DNA of 64,000 nt from assembly GCA_009192285.1 (NCBI GenBank), contig CM018603.1, forward strand, positions 3,402,588 to 3,466,587. Direction: 5' to 3'. The notes under the pieces were generated by a model. It was not told where the DNA came from. It did not search any database and saw only the letters and a program-made list of their open reading frames with translations. The translations under genes were made by a program, and so were the position numbers. Origin of the DNA: Morchella semilibera. Lineage: Eukaryota; Ascomycota; Pezizomycetes; Pezizales; Morchellaceae. Shown here in pieces: positions 54,883-64,000 of the stretch. Position 1 is the stretch's first letter. The number at the start of each line of letters is the position of its first letter.

Positions 54883-56120
54883 TCACACTAGGTCGCTAGA
54901 GTCCTCGGAGACACGGTCATTGGCATCTCCGCCTTCACCATTGGTGTGCCTAAACAGGTGATTTCTCTCGGCCTGGGTCCAAATACGTTCACGATCATAG
55001 TGACAAGACTCAAAGGTAATGGCATTTGGGTAGAGCCTTCTATAATGCTCATCGAGCCTTCTTCCAATCGCCGCGTACCTCTCGGAACGCTCATGCACCA
55101 CCGCCTGGAGCATCTGGCACCCCTCATCAGTACGGGGCATGGAGATATTCAAACCTGTTTGATCAACCTTATTCCTAAACGTTAGCATTTCCTCCTCAAC
55201 ATCAAGCTCTATTCCATCAATGTCGCCTCTAGTAAGGTGCTGATATCCTTCTAGTGAAGGTGTTTGAGGCATTTGGGTAGGCCCAGTAACGATTGCCGAA
55301 GGCCTGTTAAGCACCGCACAGAGCCTTAAGGGTTTTGCCTCTGTGGTTTTGAGCCAACCTTCCAGCTCTTCAGAATCTCCGATCTGCACATATTCCGGAT
55401 TTGGGGGATAGGGTGCCTGCCCCCGGGGGGCCGAATTGGACAACGCCTCGTAGAAGGCTCGGAAAGCCCTCGCGGGGCTCCCTGATGCCGCTGGTGGGGC
55501 TCACTTTATTGCAAGTCTTTCTAAATCTTGCATAGACAACCCCTGAAGGATGTTAATAAACGGGATAAGCGATCCGGGCCCGTACCAATCATAGTGGCGG
55601 TATATATCGCTGGGGATGCCTGTAACCCTTTCTGGGTCAATAATATGTATGGTTATTGCCGGCCTGTAGGGTATTCCCAAGGCCTGCCAGAACTCCGGTG
55701 TGGTCTGCAGTTCGTTTGTGCGGGCAGGAGGTGCCCCGGAGGTGGGTGTATCTTTAACTTCATCATCTGCGCCCCCCAAAGCCCCACCGTGGTGTTGGGC
55801 TGTCCTGTTTCTCTTCTGGGATAGATCAATAATGAGGCGGAGGAGGGCTGCTTGGATCTTTATAGAGTCCTCTGAAGCCTTTGCTGACCATGTGGTCTTT
55901 AGCGCCTTGATGGCCCTGTGGTCTATGCAAAATTGACACAGATTGTTGAATAATTGTTCGCCCGAGGTGACCTTATTAACCCACCCTATACCATCTCGTC
56001 TGCGAGGTCGCTACGGAGAGCGTTAAAGATAGCATCTTTTCCAGTCAATTGTACGATTCTTCGGCAGTCGTGGATTGTCGTGCACTTGTACGTAGCAGCT
56101 GGTCTCCCGCGTGCTGGCAT
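54883..56120 (-). pseudogene. Plavaka accessory gene 2, right copy (unknown family)
   Basis: Starts ATG 56120 (MPARGRPAATYKCTTIHDCR). Blocks shared with accessory gene 1 are DCRR-I-QLTGKD, SGEQLFNNLCQFC, RPAITIHIIDPERVTGIPSD, YRHYDWYGPGSL, YPPNPEYVQIGDSEELEGWL and AKPLRLCAVLNRPSAIV. It has a longer C-terminal tail (to SSDLV) with a Tyr/Arg-rich helix-like stretch. It has lost 4 bases near 56003 relative to the left copy, which shifts the frame. A TGA sits where accessory gene 1 has CGA (~55503). I recognise no catalytic or binding motif. The shared order in both Plavaka copies says it belongs to the transposon. Confidence 0.7.
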
Positions 56121-56912
56121 GGTTGGAGCCTTTTCCGGGTTTGTGGGGCCTTTTTGGAGGTTTGGGGTAGGTGTTAAGATTTGAAGGGACGTTTAAAGAC
56201 GCGGCTGTCAATGGCTTGAATATAGAGCTTTAGAGTGGATACTGTACCATCTTAAGTGCTGTGTAGTGATTCAAGATCGAAGCCTTGAAAGGCCTCGAGT
56301 GGCCTGAAGAACCGTATGTTTGAAAGTGGCAGGTTTGAAAGTGGTAGGTCTGAAGACATGAAAACGGGTGAGCGGTGTTTATCTATGATCAAACCTCACT
56401 ACATAGCGAATATCGTATCACATGATATCACTCGAATCAGGAGAGCAGAGGCACCAAGCGCACTAATTAGGGCTTTTGAAGCCATCTGAAGGCTGGAGGA
56501 GCCTCCTGCCCAGGAGAGCTTGGGAAGTTTCGCTTAATCATCAGTAGTCTCCGGAGATATCAGGAGGGCTTGCCGAGCCCTCAGGAGAGCCCAGGAGATT
56601 GGCAGGGATCACAAGAGACAAAAGATAAATCATATAATTATTGCTAAGACCTAAAGAGGTAACCGGGGTAAAATTAAGAACTGCATGTGCAAAAACAGAA
56701 AACTCCAATTCCCAAATGAAGGCTCCTCAAGCCTTCTAAACTGCCTACAGAGGTTTGGGAGCCTATCACCGTCGTCGCTGGTTTTATCCTCTGCACCTAC
56801 AGGTGGTTTCAGTCAGAATAATAAGATTCATATAAATGCCATTCAGGAAGAGCATTCTATAATGCCCACCCCGATAAGTTCATGGATAGGGTATATTCAG
56901 ACCTTCAAGTTC
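56121..56912. repeat. Spacer between accessory genes with subterminal-type repeat
   Basis: Counterpart of 13256-14109 in the other copy. One to two units of the CTCCGGAGATATCAGGAGG repeat lie at ~56505-56620. A 17-bp palindrome AAGGCTCCTCAAGCCTT lies at 56719-56735. No gene is seen. Confidence 0.65.
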
Positions 56913-58364
56913 CTAATCCAAAAGCTCTATATCATTAATATCGTCCTCAGTCAGGTAATCCCATCCCTCTGGTGAAGGCGTTTGGGGCCTTTGGGTAGGC
57001 CCAGCTACGATTGCCGAAGGCCTATGAAGCACCGCACAAAGCCTTAAGGGTTTTGCCTCTGTGGCCCTGAGCCAACCTTCCAGCTCTTGATCGTCTCCGA
57101 TCGGCACATATTCCGGATCTGGGGGATAAGCTGCCTGCCCCCGGGGTGCCGAATTGGACATCGCCCCGTAGAAGGCTCGAACAGCCCTATTAGGGCCCCC
57201 TGGAGCGGCCAGTGGGACTCGCTTCAGCGCGAGGGCTGCTAAATCATACATAGACATCACTTCGAGAATGCCGGTAAATGGCGTAAGCGACGCAATCCCA
57301 TACCAGTCGTATGGACGGTACGTATCGCTTGGGATGGCAGTAGCCTTCTCTGGGTCAATAACATGTACGGTTATTGCAGGCCTGGGAGGTATTCCTAAAT
57401 TCTCCCAGGACTTGAGTACCATCTTGTAATATCTCTGGTTATCCACCGCACTTTCCGAAGCTTCGTCATGTCATTTGTCTATCCTTTTCCTCTTCTGTGA
57501 TAGATCTACAATGAGATGGGCTAGGGCTGCTTGAATCTTTATAGAGTCCTCTGAAGCCTTTTCTAACTACTTGGGCTTCAAATTCGTGAGGGCCTTGTGA
57601 TCCATGGCATATTCGCACAAATGATTGAATGAAGAATCGCCCGAGCTGGATTTATTCACTCACCCTGTCCTTGTCATCTCATCGGCGAGCTCTTTGCATA
57701 GAGCCTTATAGATACCATCTTTATCTAAGTGCAAGATTCTCCGGCAGTCGTATGTGGTCTGGCAAATGTACTTGGCGGGCTGTTTGTATCGTGGTGCCAT
57801 TTCAGGGGCCTCCTTGGTCTTTTGGACCTGCTTCCTGACTTGTGGGTCTAACCTGGGGGGTAGGGAACGTCCAGTCTTATGGGTAGGTGTCGTTGAGGGG
57901 GCGTCAGGGGCCACCGATAAGCCCTTGGGAGCCCTGGATCCTGAAGGCCCGGATCCTGAAGGCTCGGATCCTGGACGGCGTAGAACGGGGCTTTTTGGAG
58001 GCTCCTCAGACGTTTTTGACTTTCCCTTCTGGGTGCTCCGGGGTATCTCTTCCTCTGACTTGATCTCTATGTAGGATGCAACACTACTGCTAGAGGCTGA
58101 ACTAAGGCTGGAGTCTGAGCTCTCACTATCAATGTACTGCCCGGGGATTAATGGTCCGACCTCCTGTTTTTTGGATGCGTTTTTATCCCTATGCGAGGAT
58201 ATGCGGCTTCGTTTTTGGCCTTGTTTAGGGCTTCCCGGGGTGTCGTCGGGGGTGTTTGGTGAGGGGTGCAGTTTGGATGCCGACTTATAGAAAGAGGAAA
58301 AAAAAGCCTCCTGTATATATGTCAATTGCTTGAATATAGAGCAATAGAGAGGATAAGATACCAT
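56913..58364 (-). pseudogene. Plavaka accessory gene 1, right copy (unknown family)
   Basis: Starts ATG 58364 (MVSYPLYCSIFKQLTYIQ). The ~155-residue N-terminus is Ser-, Lys- and Pro-rich with GSEPSGSGPSGSRAP repeats. The core begins near MAPRYKQPAKYICQTTYDCR, aligned with the start of accessory gene 2, so a later true start is possible. Further blocks are RPAITVHVIDPEKATAIPSD, YRPYDWYGIASLTPFTGIL, DPEYVPIGDDQELEGWL and the ELLD end. Stops at ~57660, ~57570 and ~57475 replace codons that read TGG, TGG and CGA in the left copy. It is transcribed divergently from the transposase 381 bp away. Function unknown; regulator, DNA-binding partner or anti-silencing factor are all guesses. Confidence 0.75.
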
Positions 58365-58745
58365 CTTATATTGTGTATTATAAACTCTTGAAGGCTTCCA
58401 GAGACTTGGAGATAGTGTAGTAAGCTTGAGCCAGTGTATCGATCCTAGGGATGGATAGGGATAGAAGTAGGAGAATAGGAGAACGCGGGGTATCTTCGAT
58501 CAAACTTCACTACGTCATATATTGGAGTAACAATTGAACATCATATTGAATCATATGATGTCACTCGAATATTGTGATCAGAACGTTAGTGCGATAAGAT
58601 ATGATCTATCGGTGCACGGGCCCATTTAGAATGCCAACCTCCCCGAAGCCTCCCAAGCCTAGGAAGCTTAGGAAGCCCCCAGGGGCTCCAGAGTCTCCAA
58701 AGCCTCCAGAGCCTCTGAAGCCTCCACCAATATTGACTATCAGCA
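58365..58745. promoter_or_regulatory. Divergent intergenic region of Plavaka, right copy
   Basis: 381 bp between two divergent starts, the same length as in the left copy. The transposase-proximal half (~58630-58735) is packed with CCTCCAGAGCCTCTGAAGCC-type repeats and palindromes. Conserved length suggests shared promoter function, which is inferred. Confidence 0.55.
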
Positions 58746-61660
58746 ATGAGATCACGATGTCCATTTTGCATACGGAGCTACGCCAATGCTGGTAGTTTCG
58801 ATCGACATCTCTCAAAAGTCCACCCATCGCGGACCCGCGGGTGGTACAACAGGCAGCTTTCAGGGACTCCCGTTGAGGGCTCGCGGAGCCTTCCCAAAGG
58901 CTCAGGAAGTCCCCACGAGGGTGGACATTTGAACATACCAGACGAAAGCGAATCCGATACTGAATCGAATGATGATCATACTTTGGGATCCACGCGGTTC
59001 AATCTAGCAACTACCATATACGAGGGTGCAGGGGAGCCTCTTTTCACCGCAACGGGATATGATGAAGGCTCGGAAAGCCTTTTGATCAACCCATGGCAGC
59101 CTTTCGAATCAGCAGAGGAATTTCGGTTATCGCGCTGGTTCCTACAATCGAATGTATCTCAGGGTCAAATAGACGATTTCTTCCGCACCGTACGCCCTCT
59201 ACAAGGCTCCTACAGCACTGGTAGAGGCTTCGCACGCCTCCTCGACGAGATGTCGTCTATGGGGGGGTTAGGAAAAGAGAGTTGGATACACTCAGAGGTC
59301 GAAATGGGCGGGCAGAAAATTCCTTACTACTACAGGGACCCTATGAATATAGTGCGTTTTCTTCTGGGACAACGTGCATTTAGGGAGTCCTTGGTGTATT
59401 CACCTATTATGGAATACAATGAAATGGGGGAGCGGATGTATGGGGAGATGCACACGGCAGACTGGTGGTGGGAGATGCAGGTTCGCAACACTTACTTAGA
59501 AGGCTCAGGGAGCCTCCGCTAACCCCTCACAAATGTTATAGAATACCCTTCCAGAAGGATCAACGGTGGTGCCAGTAATATGTGCATCAGACGGAACACA
59601 CCTCACTAATTTCAGTGGTGACAAGAAGGCTTGGCCAGTATACCTAACGATTGGCAATATCACCTCGGACACACGAAATAAACCCTCTAATTACGCGATC
59701 ATACTCCTAGCTCTACTGCCAGTGCCACCAAAGGTTGGAATGCATACGAACGAACGCCGTTGGGAGAGCCAGATGGTCCTTCACCAGGTCCTCTCTGAGG
59801 TTCTCGAAGGCCTTCAGGGCCCTGCGGAAAGGGGTGAGCTTATAACATGCGCTGATGGCTATGTGCGCCTATGTTATCCGATACTATGTTCATGGATTAC
59901 GGATCAACCAGAATACGCCTCGCTGCTAAACCTCAACAATCAGGCCTGCCCTAGGTGCGAAGTTGATTTCAAGGGCCTAGGGAGCCTTCAAGGGGGCCCG
60001 CCACGCGTTCAGGAGCGATATATCGAAATGGTAGAGCGTTATAAGGAGGATACGTCAGATACAGCACCCGTTGAATACCTAGTGTCGAAATCCTTCAAAA
60101 CTCTGTACAATGCTTTGTGGGCCTTGCCGAAGGCTCAGGTGTATGATAATCACAAGCCAGATATGTTGCATAACATTTATCTCGGCCTATTGAAACATAT
60201 GATGGAATGGATTCAATCATTTTTGAAAAAAACACAATCGGCTAGAGAATTTTGATCGGGCTTGGGCGTCCATTAAGCCTTACCCAGGGCTTGCTGTACC
60301 AAATAAGGCTTATCGGGCAACTACTCAATGGCAAGGTAAAGAAATGCGTCATCTCGGCCGGATAGTTCTAGGAGCCTTTGCAGTGGCTCTTTGGAACCCC
60401 CCAAAAGCTTCGCAGAGCGACTTCGGGAGATCCTTGAGCTGTGTTCGGTCACTAATCGATTTCCACTTGATGGCACAGTACACTACGCATACAAAAGAAA
60501 CACTAGACTATCTTCAAGGGTATCTCGAAGATTTCCACAAGTATAAGGATGTGTTTCTGGAATTTAGAGCCGATAAACGAACAAGGAAAGAGGCAAAGGA
60601 TCGAACAAAGGCGCTGCAAGGCTCGGGAAGCATTGACAGAGGCCTGGCGGAGCTTGAGGAAATTCGCGAGGCTTCTCATTTCAACTTCATTAAAATGCAT
60701 CTTCTTTCACACTTCCGGGCGCATGTAGAGCGATTTGGTAATATTCCAATGTTTTCAACCGATGTGAGCGAGTTAGCTCATAGGCAACAAATTAAGATGG
60801 CTTATGCAGCCTCCAATAAGGTCGACGCAACAGTTCAGATTCTCGGTTACCACTCAAGGCGTATGGCTATAGAGATACGGGTCTTAAATCTAAAAGATAT
60901 CGTTGTCAGTCTTCCAGAACATTACGAGGGCCTCCCAAGCCATCGAGAGAGCCTCCGGGGCATGTTGGAAGTATTCAAAAACGAGGACCCACAAAGGACA
61001 AACGAAAGATTCCTAGACGATGATAAACACCCGGAACCTAGGATGTCGACCCCCGACGGTGGACCCCACATATTATCTGATATCGCCGATATGATTAAAA
61101 TCAATAGAAGAACACTAGCAAGAGCGGTGTCGGAATATGGTCAGGGCCTGAACCGGGGAGAACAAGGCTTATTGAGCCTTCTGGAGTGCTCAGTGGGGTG
61201 CCTCAAATGCCTACAGGTGCCAGAACCAATTTTTCAGAAGCCTGACAGTTACGAGATACACAATATACGGTGTACGGGAGAGGCATTATTTAGGAAAGGA
61301 TCGACTCGAAATAATTGGGCATGGATTAAGGTGGCCACAATGGAGCCGTGGGGAGCCCTTTAGGGACGCCTACCAGGGCTTCAAGTTGTACGAGCAATAT
61401 TCAAGATACGTGACAGTATATCGACGAAAACATATCAGCTTTGTCTTGTAGAGCTACTGGAAGCCAAGGATAGGGGTCTTCTAGACGGCTCACATGGTCT
61501 TCTTAGGATTGCAAGGCGTTTTCGGCAAAGGTTTTGGGTAGTTAATACTATTAGTAGTGTTTTGGGAATGACTCATTTGTTCGAATTGGGACAGGGTCAA
61601 TGGCTTGTGAACACGAGGATAGATTTGATAACGTAGAATGAGTTTGATATATAGTGACAA
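58746..61660 (+). pseudogene. Plavaka-type transposase (zinc finger plus DDE), right copy
   Basis: Starts ATG 58746 (MRSRCPFCIRSYANAGSFDR). A C2H2 finger, C-x2-C-x12-H-x4-H, covers residues ~5-25. A 61-nt intron (59481-59541; GTTCGC, branch GCTAAC, ATAG) joins WWWEMQ to NTLPEGSTVVP. The DDE core has ASDGTHLTNFSGDKKAWPVY (first Asp), KPDMLHNIYLGLLKHMMEW (second Asp) and MFSTDVSELAHRQQIK (Glu). A zinc-like CPRC pair sits between. An extra A in A7 at 60226-60232 shifts the frame before ENFDRAW, shared with the left copy. A TAG at ~61361 replaces CAG, and a later TAG replaces TGG. The product would cut and paste the element. This copy is broken. Confidence 0.88.
59481..59541 (+). other. Intron in Plavaka transposase
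   Basis: GT at 59481, branch-like CTAAC at ~59519, AG at 59541. Splicing restores frame into the catalytic block. Its middle is the palindrome AGGCTCAGGGAGCCT (59501-59515). Confidence 0.8.
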
Positions 61661-61924
61661 TGTCTCTGGTGGCCTGAAGAAAGGTACAAGAGGCCTTCGT
61701 AAAGGCTCGAGTGACTTCAGCTGGCACAGAATGTATTTAGAATAAAATTAACATGATAGTAAACGAAACAATATGATCTAGATCGGGGACTCATGAGGGC
61801 TCCAGAACCCCTTATAAAGGCGCAGAGGGCCAGAGGCTCCCGGGCGGCGGGGTAGCCATAAAGAGCTGTATATGTTTTTTGCGTGAAAATAGGTTGTTGG
61901 TGGCCTCCGAAACCTACTAATCAA

Positions 61925-62200
61925 AGCTCGGAAGCCCTCTGGAAGGCTCAGGAAGCCCTCTGGAAGGCTCGGGAGGCGAGAAACAATTAGCGAGGTGTCA
62001 GGAGAGGAGGGTAACAGAAGGCTCAGGGAGCCCTCTAGAAGGCTCAGGAGGCTACATACAATTAGCGAGGTGTCAGGAGAGGTAAGGAGGATAACAGAAG
62101 GCTCAGGAGACTCTCTAGAAGGCTCGGAAGGCCATCGGGAGGCTCGGGAGGCAACAAATGGTTAGCGAGGTTATTAGGAGAGACGGGAGGGTAATTGCCT
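61925..62200. repeat. Plavaka transposase-side subterminal repeats (right copy)
   Basis: Three imperfect units contain CAATTAGCGAGGTGTCAGGA, GAGGGTAACAGAAGGCTCAG and CCCTCTAGAAGGCTC. They mirror 670-960. Confidence 0.8.
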
Positions 62201-62243
62201 TGGCAACGGCCTCCGGAGACCCAGTCAAGCCTCTGGAGAGAGT

Positions 62244-64000
62244 TTGAATCTTGCTGATGCACTACCTGCCAATTGGGCCATTGATGAAGGAGCAGCAACA
62301 GGATCAGATCATGAAGTAATTCGATTTGATCTTGTATCTGATTCAATTGAATCAGTACCTCCCCCTTCAACTGAACGGTTCAATTGGGCTAAGGCAGATT
62401 GGGAATCCTTTCAAACAACGCTTAGAGATCTCTCTCTAAACTCAGCCTTTCGATGGAACTTCCTTCACTCTCATCCAAATGAACAAAACCTAGAAGCAGG
62501 AGCCATCCTACTTCTGGAACTTATAACCACAGCAGCTGAACGTAATGTTCCTATCAGGAAATCTTCTCCTCGATCTAAACCATGGTGGAGTGAGGAGATC
62601 ACAGAACATAGACGACATATGAAAAGTGCTCTAAGAGAATGGAAGTTGGAAAGGTCTCCAATGATGCATCAAAGATTCAGATCGCACAGATCGGAATACT
62701 TCAAAAGCATCAGGAGAGCTAAAGAATCCCATTGGAACAGCTTCCTTGAGAACGCTCAAGGAAACGATATATTTACAGCCTTCAGATTCACTAAACCCAG
62801 AAAGACGGAACATATACCACCACTCAACAATGTTACAACTGGAGAAACAGCTACCACGTTTGCAGAGAAAGCCAATCTATACAGAGCTGCTCTCTTCCCA
62901 CCTCCCCCTATCTCACCTCAAAGGCACATCCAAACGCAGGGGGACAGAATACCATGGAAGGACCTGACAGATGATGAAATCAAGAAGGCGATCATGACTT
63001 CCTCTCCCAACAAAGCTCCAGGGCCAGATGGGATCAACTTCAAATGTATTCAACAAGCATACCTAGCGATACCTCACCATTTCAACTCATTTTATAAAGC
63101 AACCATGACCGCTGGCTATCACCCACACATTTGGAGAGAAGCCACCGTTGTTATTATAAAAAAGCCCAACAAACCAGACTACTCTATTCCAAAAGCGTAT
63201 AGGCCAGTCTCCCTGCTTAATTGCTTAGGCAAGGTACTGGAAAAGATAATGGCTTCAAGACTTGCATATCTAGCGGAGAGATACAATCTACTCCACCACT
63301 GGCAGATTGGAGGAAGACCAAAGAGATCTGCTGTGGATGCCTGTATGCTGGTAGCAAGCATAGTGGATGAAGCGAAGAGAAAAGGAAAGGTCGTTTCAGC
63401 ACTGTTTATGGATGTCAAAGGAGCATTTGACAATGTATCCAAGGACAGACTCATACATACAGTGAAAGAAAAATGACTGCCCACTCAAATAGTCAGATGG
63501 ATAGACAACCTCCTAAGCAATAGGAAAGCTTCGCTAGCCTTTGATGGGTAATAAGAACCGATGTCAACAATAGCAACAGGAATTCCACAGGGAAGTCCAA
63601 CATCACCGATTCTTTTTCTTCTCTACTTATCACCACTCTTCGATATTCTTCAACGCCAGTTTCCTCACCAGCAAATACCCAGCTATATTGATGATATTGG
63701 CATGATAATGGTGGGGAAAGATGAAAGCTCAAACTGCAAACACTTGGAGAGAATGGCACAGCTAGCTGTCACATGGGGTGAAGCTAATGCTCTGGCATTC
63801 GACAACCCCAAAACAGAACTACTTCACTTCCACAACAAATGAACTACAAACACTACGGATACAGCCAAGGTCAGAATGCCTGATGGTACTTTGGTTGAGG
63901 CCAGCGATACACTGAGATGGCTGAGTGTTTGGTTTGATAGGAAGTTATCTTTCAAACATCATGTCAAAACTAAAGCGGCTTCAGCTATGAGGGCATTTCT
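62244..64000 (+). pseudogene. LINE endonuclease-reverse transcriptase ORF, broken
   Basis: The C-terminal end of an apurinic-type endonuclease is marked by DEGAATGSDHEVIRFDL (GSDH motif). A linker with PWWSEEITEHRRHMKSALRE follows. RT blocks follow: SPNKAPGPDGINFKCIQQAY; KAYRPVSLLNCLGKVLEKIM; GGRPKRSAVDACMLVASIVD; ALFMDVKGAFDNVSKDRL; then, after stops at 63474-63476 and ~63549-63554, GIPQGSPTSPILFLLYLSPL and YIDDIGMIM (the F/YxDD active site). A further stop is at 63841. The product would copy RNA at a nicked target. I place it loosely with fungal Tad-like elements. The first codons may be transposon end, because CTTGCTGATG is shared with the Plavaka terminus. Confidence 0.85.
62260..64000 (+). 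mobile_element. Non-LTR retrotransposon (LINE), truncated, runs off window
   Basis: The remaining coding sequence starts inside the endonuclease domain and continues through reverse transcriptase past position 64000. Its 5' part is missing at the Plavaka boundary. No 3' end or poly-A is in the window. Confidence 0.88.

Larger units (their letters stand above)
51573..62259 (+). mobile_element. Plavaka (CMC/CACTA-like) DNA transposon, right copy with accessory genes (10.7 kb)
   Basis: The ends are CATCAGCAAGCCTATTC (51573) and GAATCTTGCTGATG (62259), forming short CATCAGCAAG inverted termini. The transposase runs rightward (58746-61660). Leftward from a divergent promoter region are accessory gene 1 (58364-56913), its paralogue accessory gene 2 (56120-54883) and a DUF6532-like gene (54571-52508). 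Tandem subterminal repeats lie inside both ends. Flanks differ (A' gag on the left, LINE on the right), so the locus has been rearranged or holds fused copies. Genes carry stops, so this copy is probably inactive. Confidence 0.8.

Noticed and set aside
62251-62259. CTTGCTGATG as purely LINE coding sequence rather than transposon end
   Set aside because: The left Plavaka copy shares the adjoining sequence up to this point with one mismatch, and MITEs have the same end; still noted as an uncertainty.
1-64000. tRNA, rRNA or snRNA genes
   Set aside because: No cloverleaf with A and B boxes, rRNA segment or snRNA was recognised by eye; a dedicated scan would be needed to exclude a single tRNA.

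Overview
The window reads as nuclear DNA from a repeat-rich filamentous ascomycete. The Ty3/Gypsy chromoviruses, a Plavaka-type DNA transposon and a Pezizomycotina-type EH-domain gene point that way; a truffle-like Pezizomycete is my guess only. I recognise no tRNA, rRNA, CRISPR array or bacterial-style operon. About 45 kb is mobile DNA, nested several layers deep. Two single-copy genes lie in the unique centre (about 30.9-42.0 kb): a conserved Ser-rich protein (36556-38055, +) and an Irs4/Tax4-like EH-domain protein (39149-41116, -).

Left arm (1-28.7 kb). A Gypsy fragment (1-623) is cut by a large Plavaka (CMC/CACTA-like) DNA transposon on the minus strand (624-14739). That copy is wrecked by two 137-bp MITEs, a full-length Gypsy element (family A, 3136-9484, TSD ATCAG) and a solo LTR (9905-10537). 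Then follow damaged family-B Gypsy elements (15.3-28.7 kb) with a solo LTR inside a gag gene and an LTR-gag-pol-LTR copy without matching target duplications.

Right arm (42.0-64 kb). A nearly intact family-B Gypsy element (42960-49187, TSD TGGTG, LTRs differing at one base that I found) is followed by a truncated A-like element (50348-51572). Next is the most complete Plavaka copy (51573-62259, opposite orientation to the left copy), then a non-LTR retrotransposon (LINE) that runs off the window end.

The main discovery candidate is the ~10.7-kb Plavaka transposon. A zinc-finger DDE transposase is transcribed rightward. Across a ~380-bp divergent intergenic region, leftward, lie two paralogous genes of a family I do not recognise and a DUF6532-like gene. 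The transposase and both paralogues also occur, in the same order, in the inverted left copy. Short imperfect palindromes (AGGCTY-N3-RAGCCT type) are scattered over the element, including exons and introns. Small MITEs share its terminal CATCAGCAA motif and make 2-bp target duplications, so they look like its non-autonomous derivatives. A separate signal is the palindromic octamer TACATGTA, found ten times in 7.2 kb of the unique host region.
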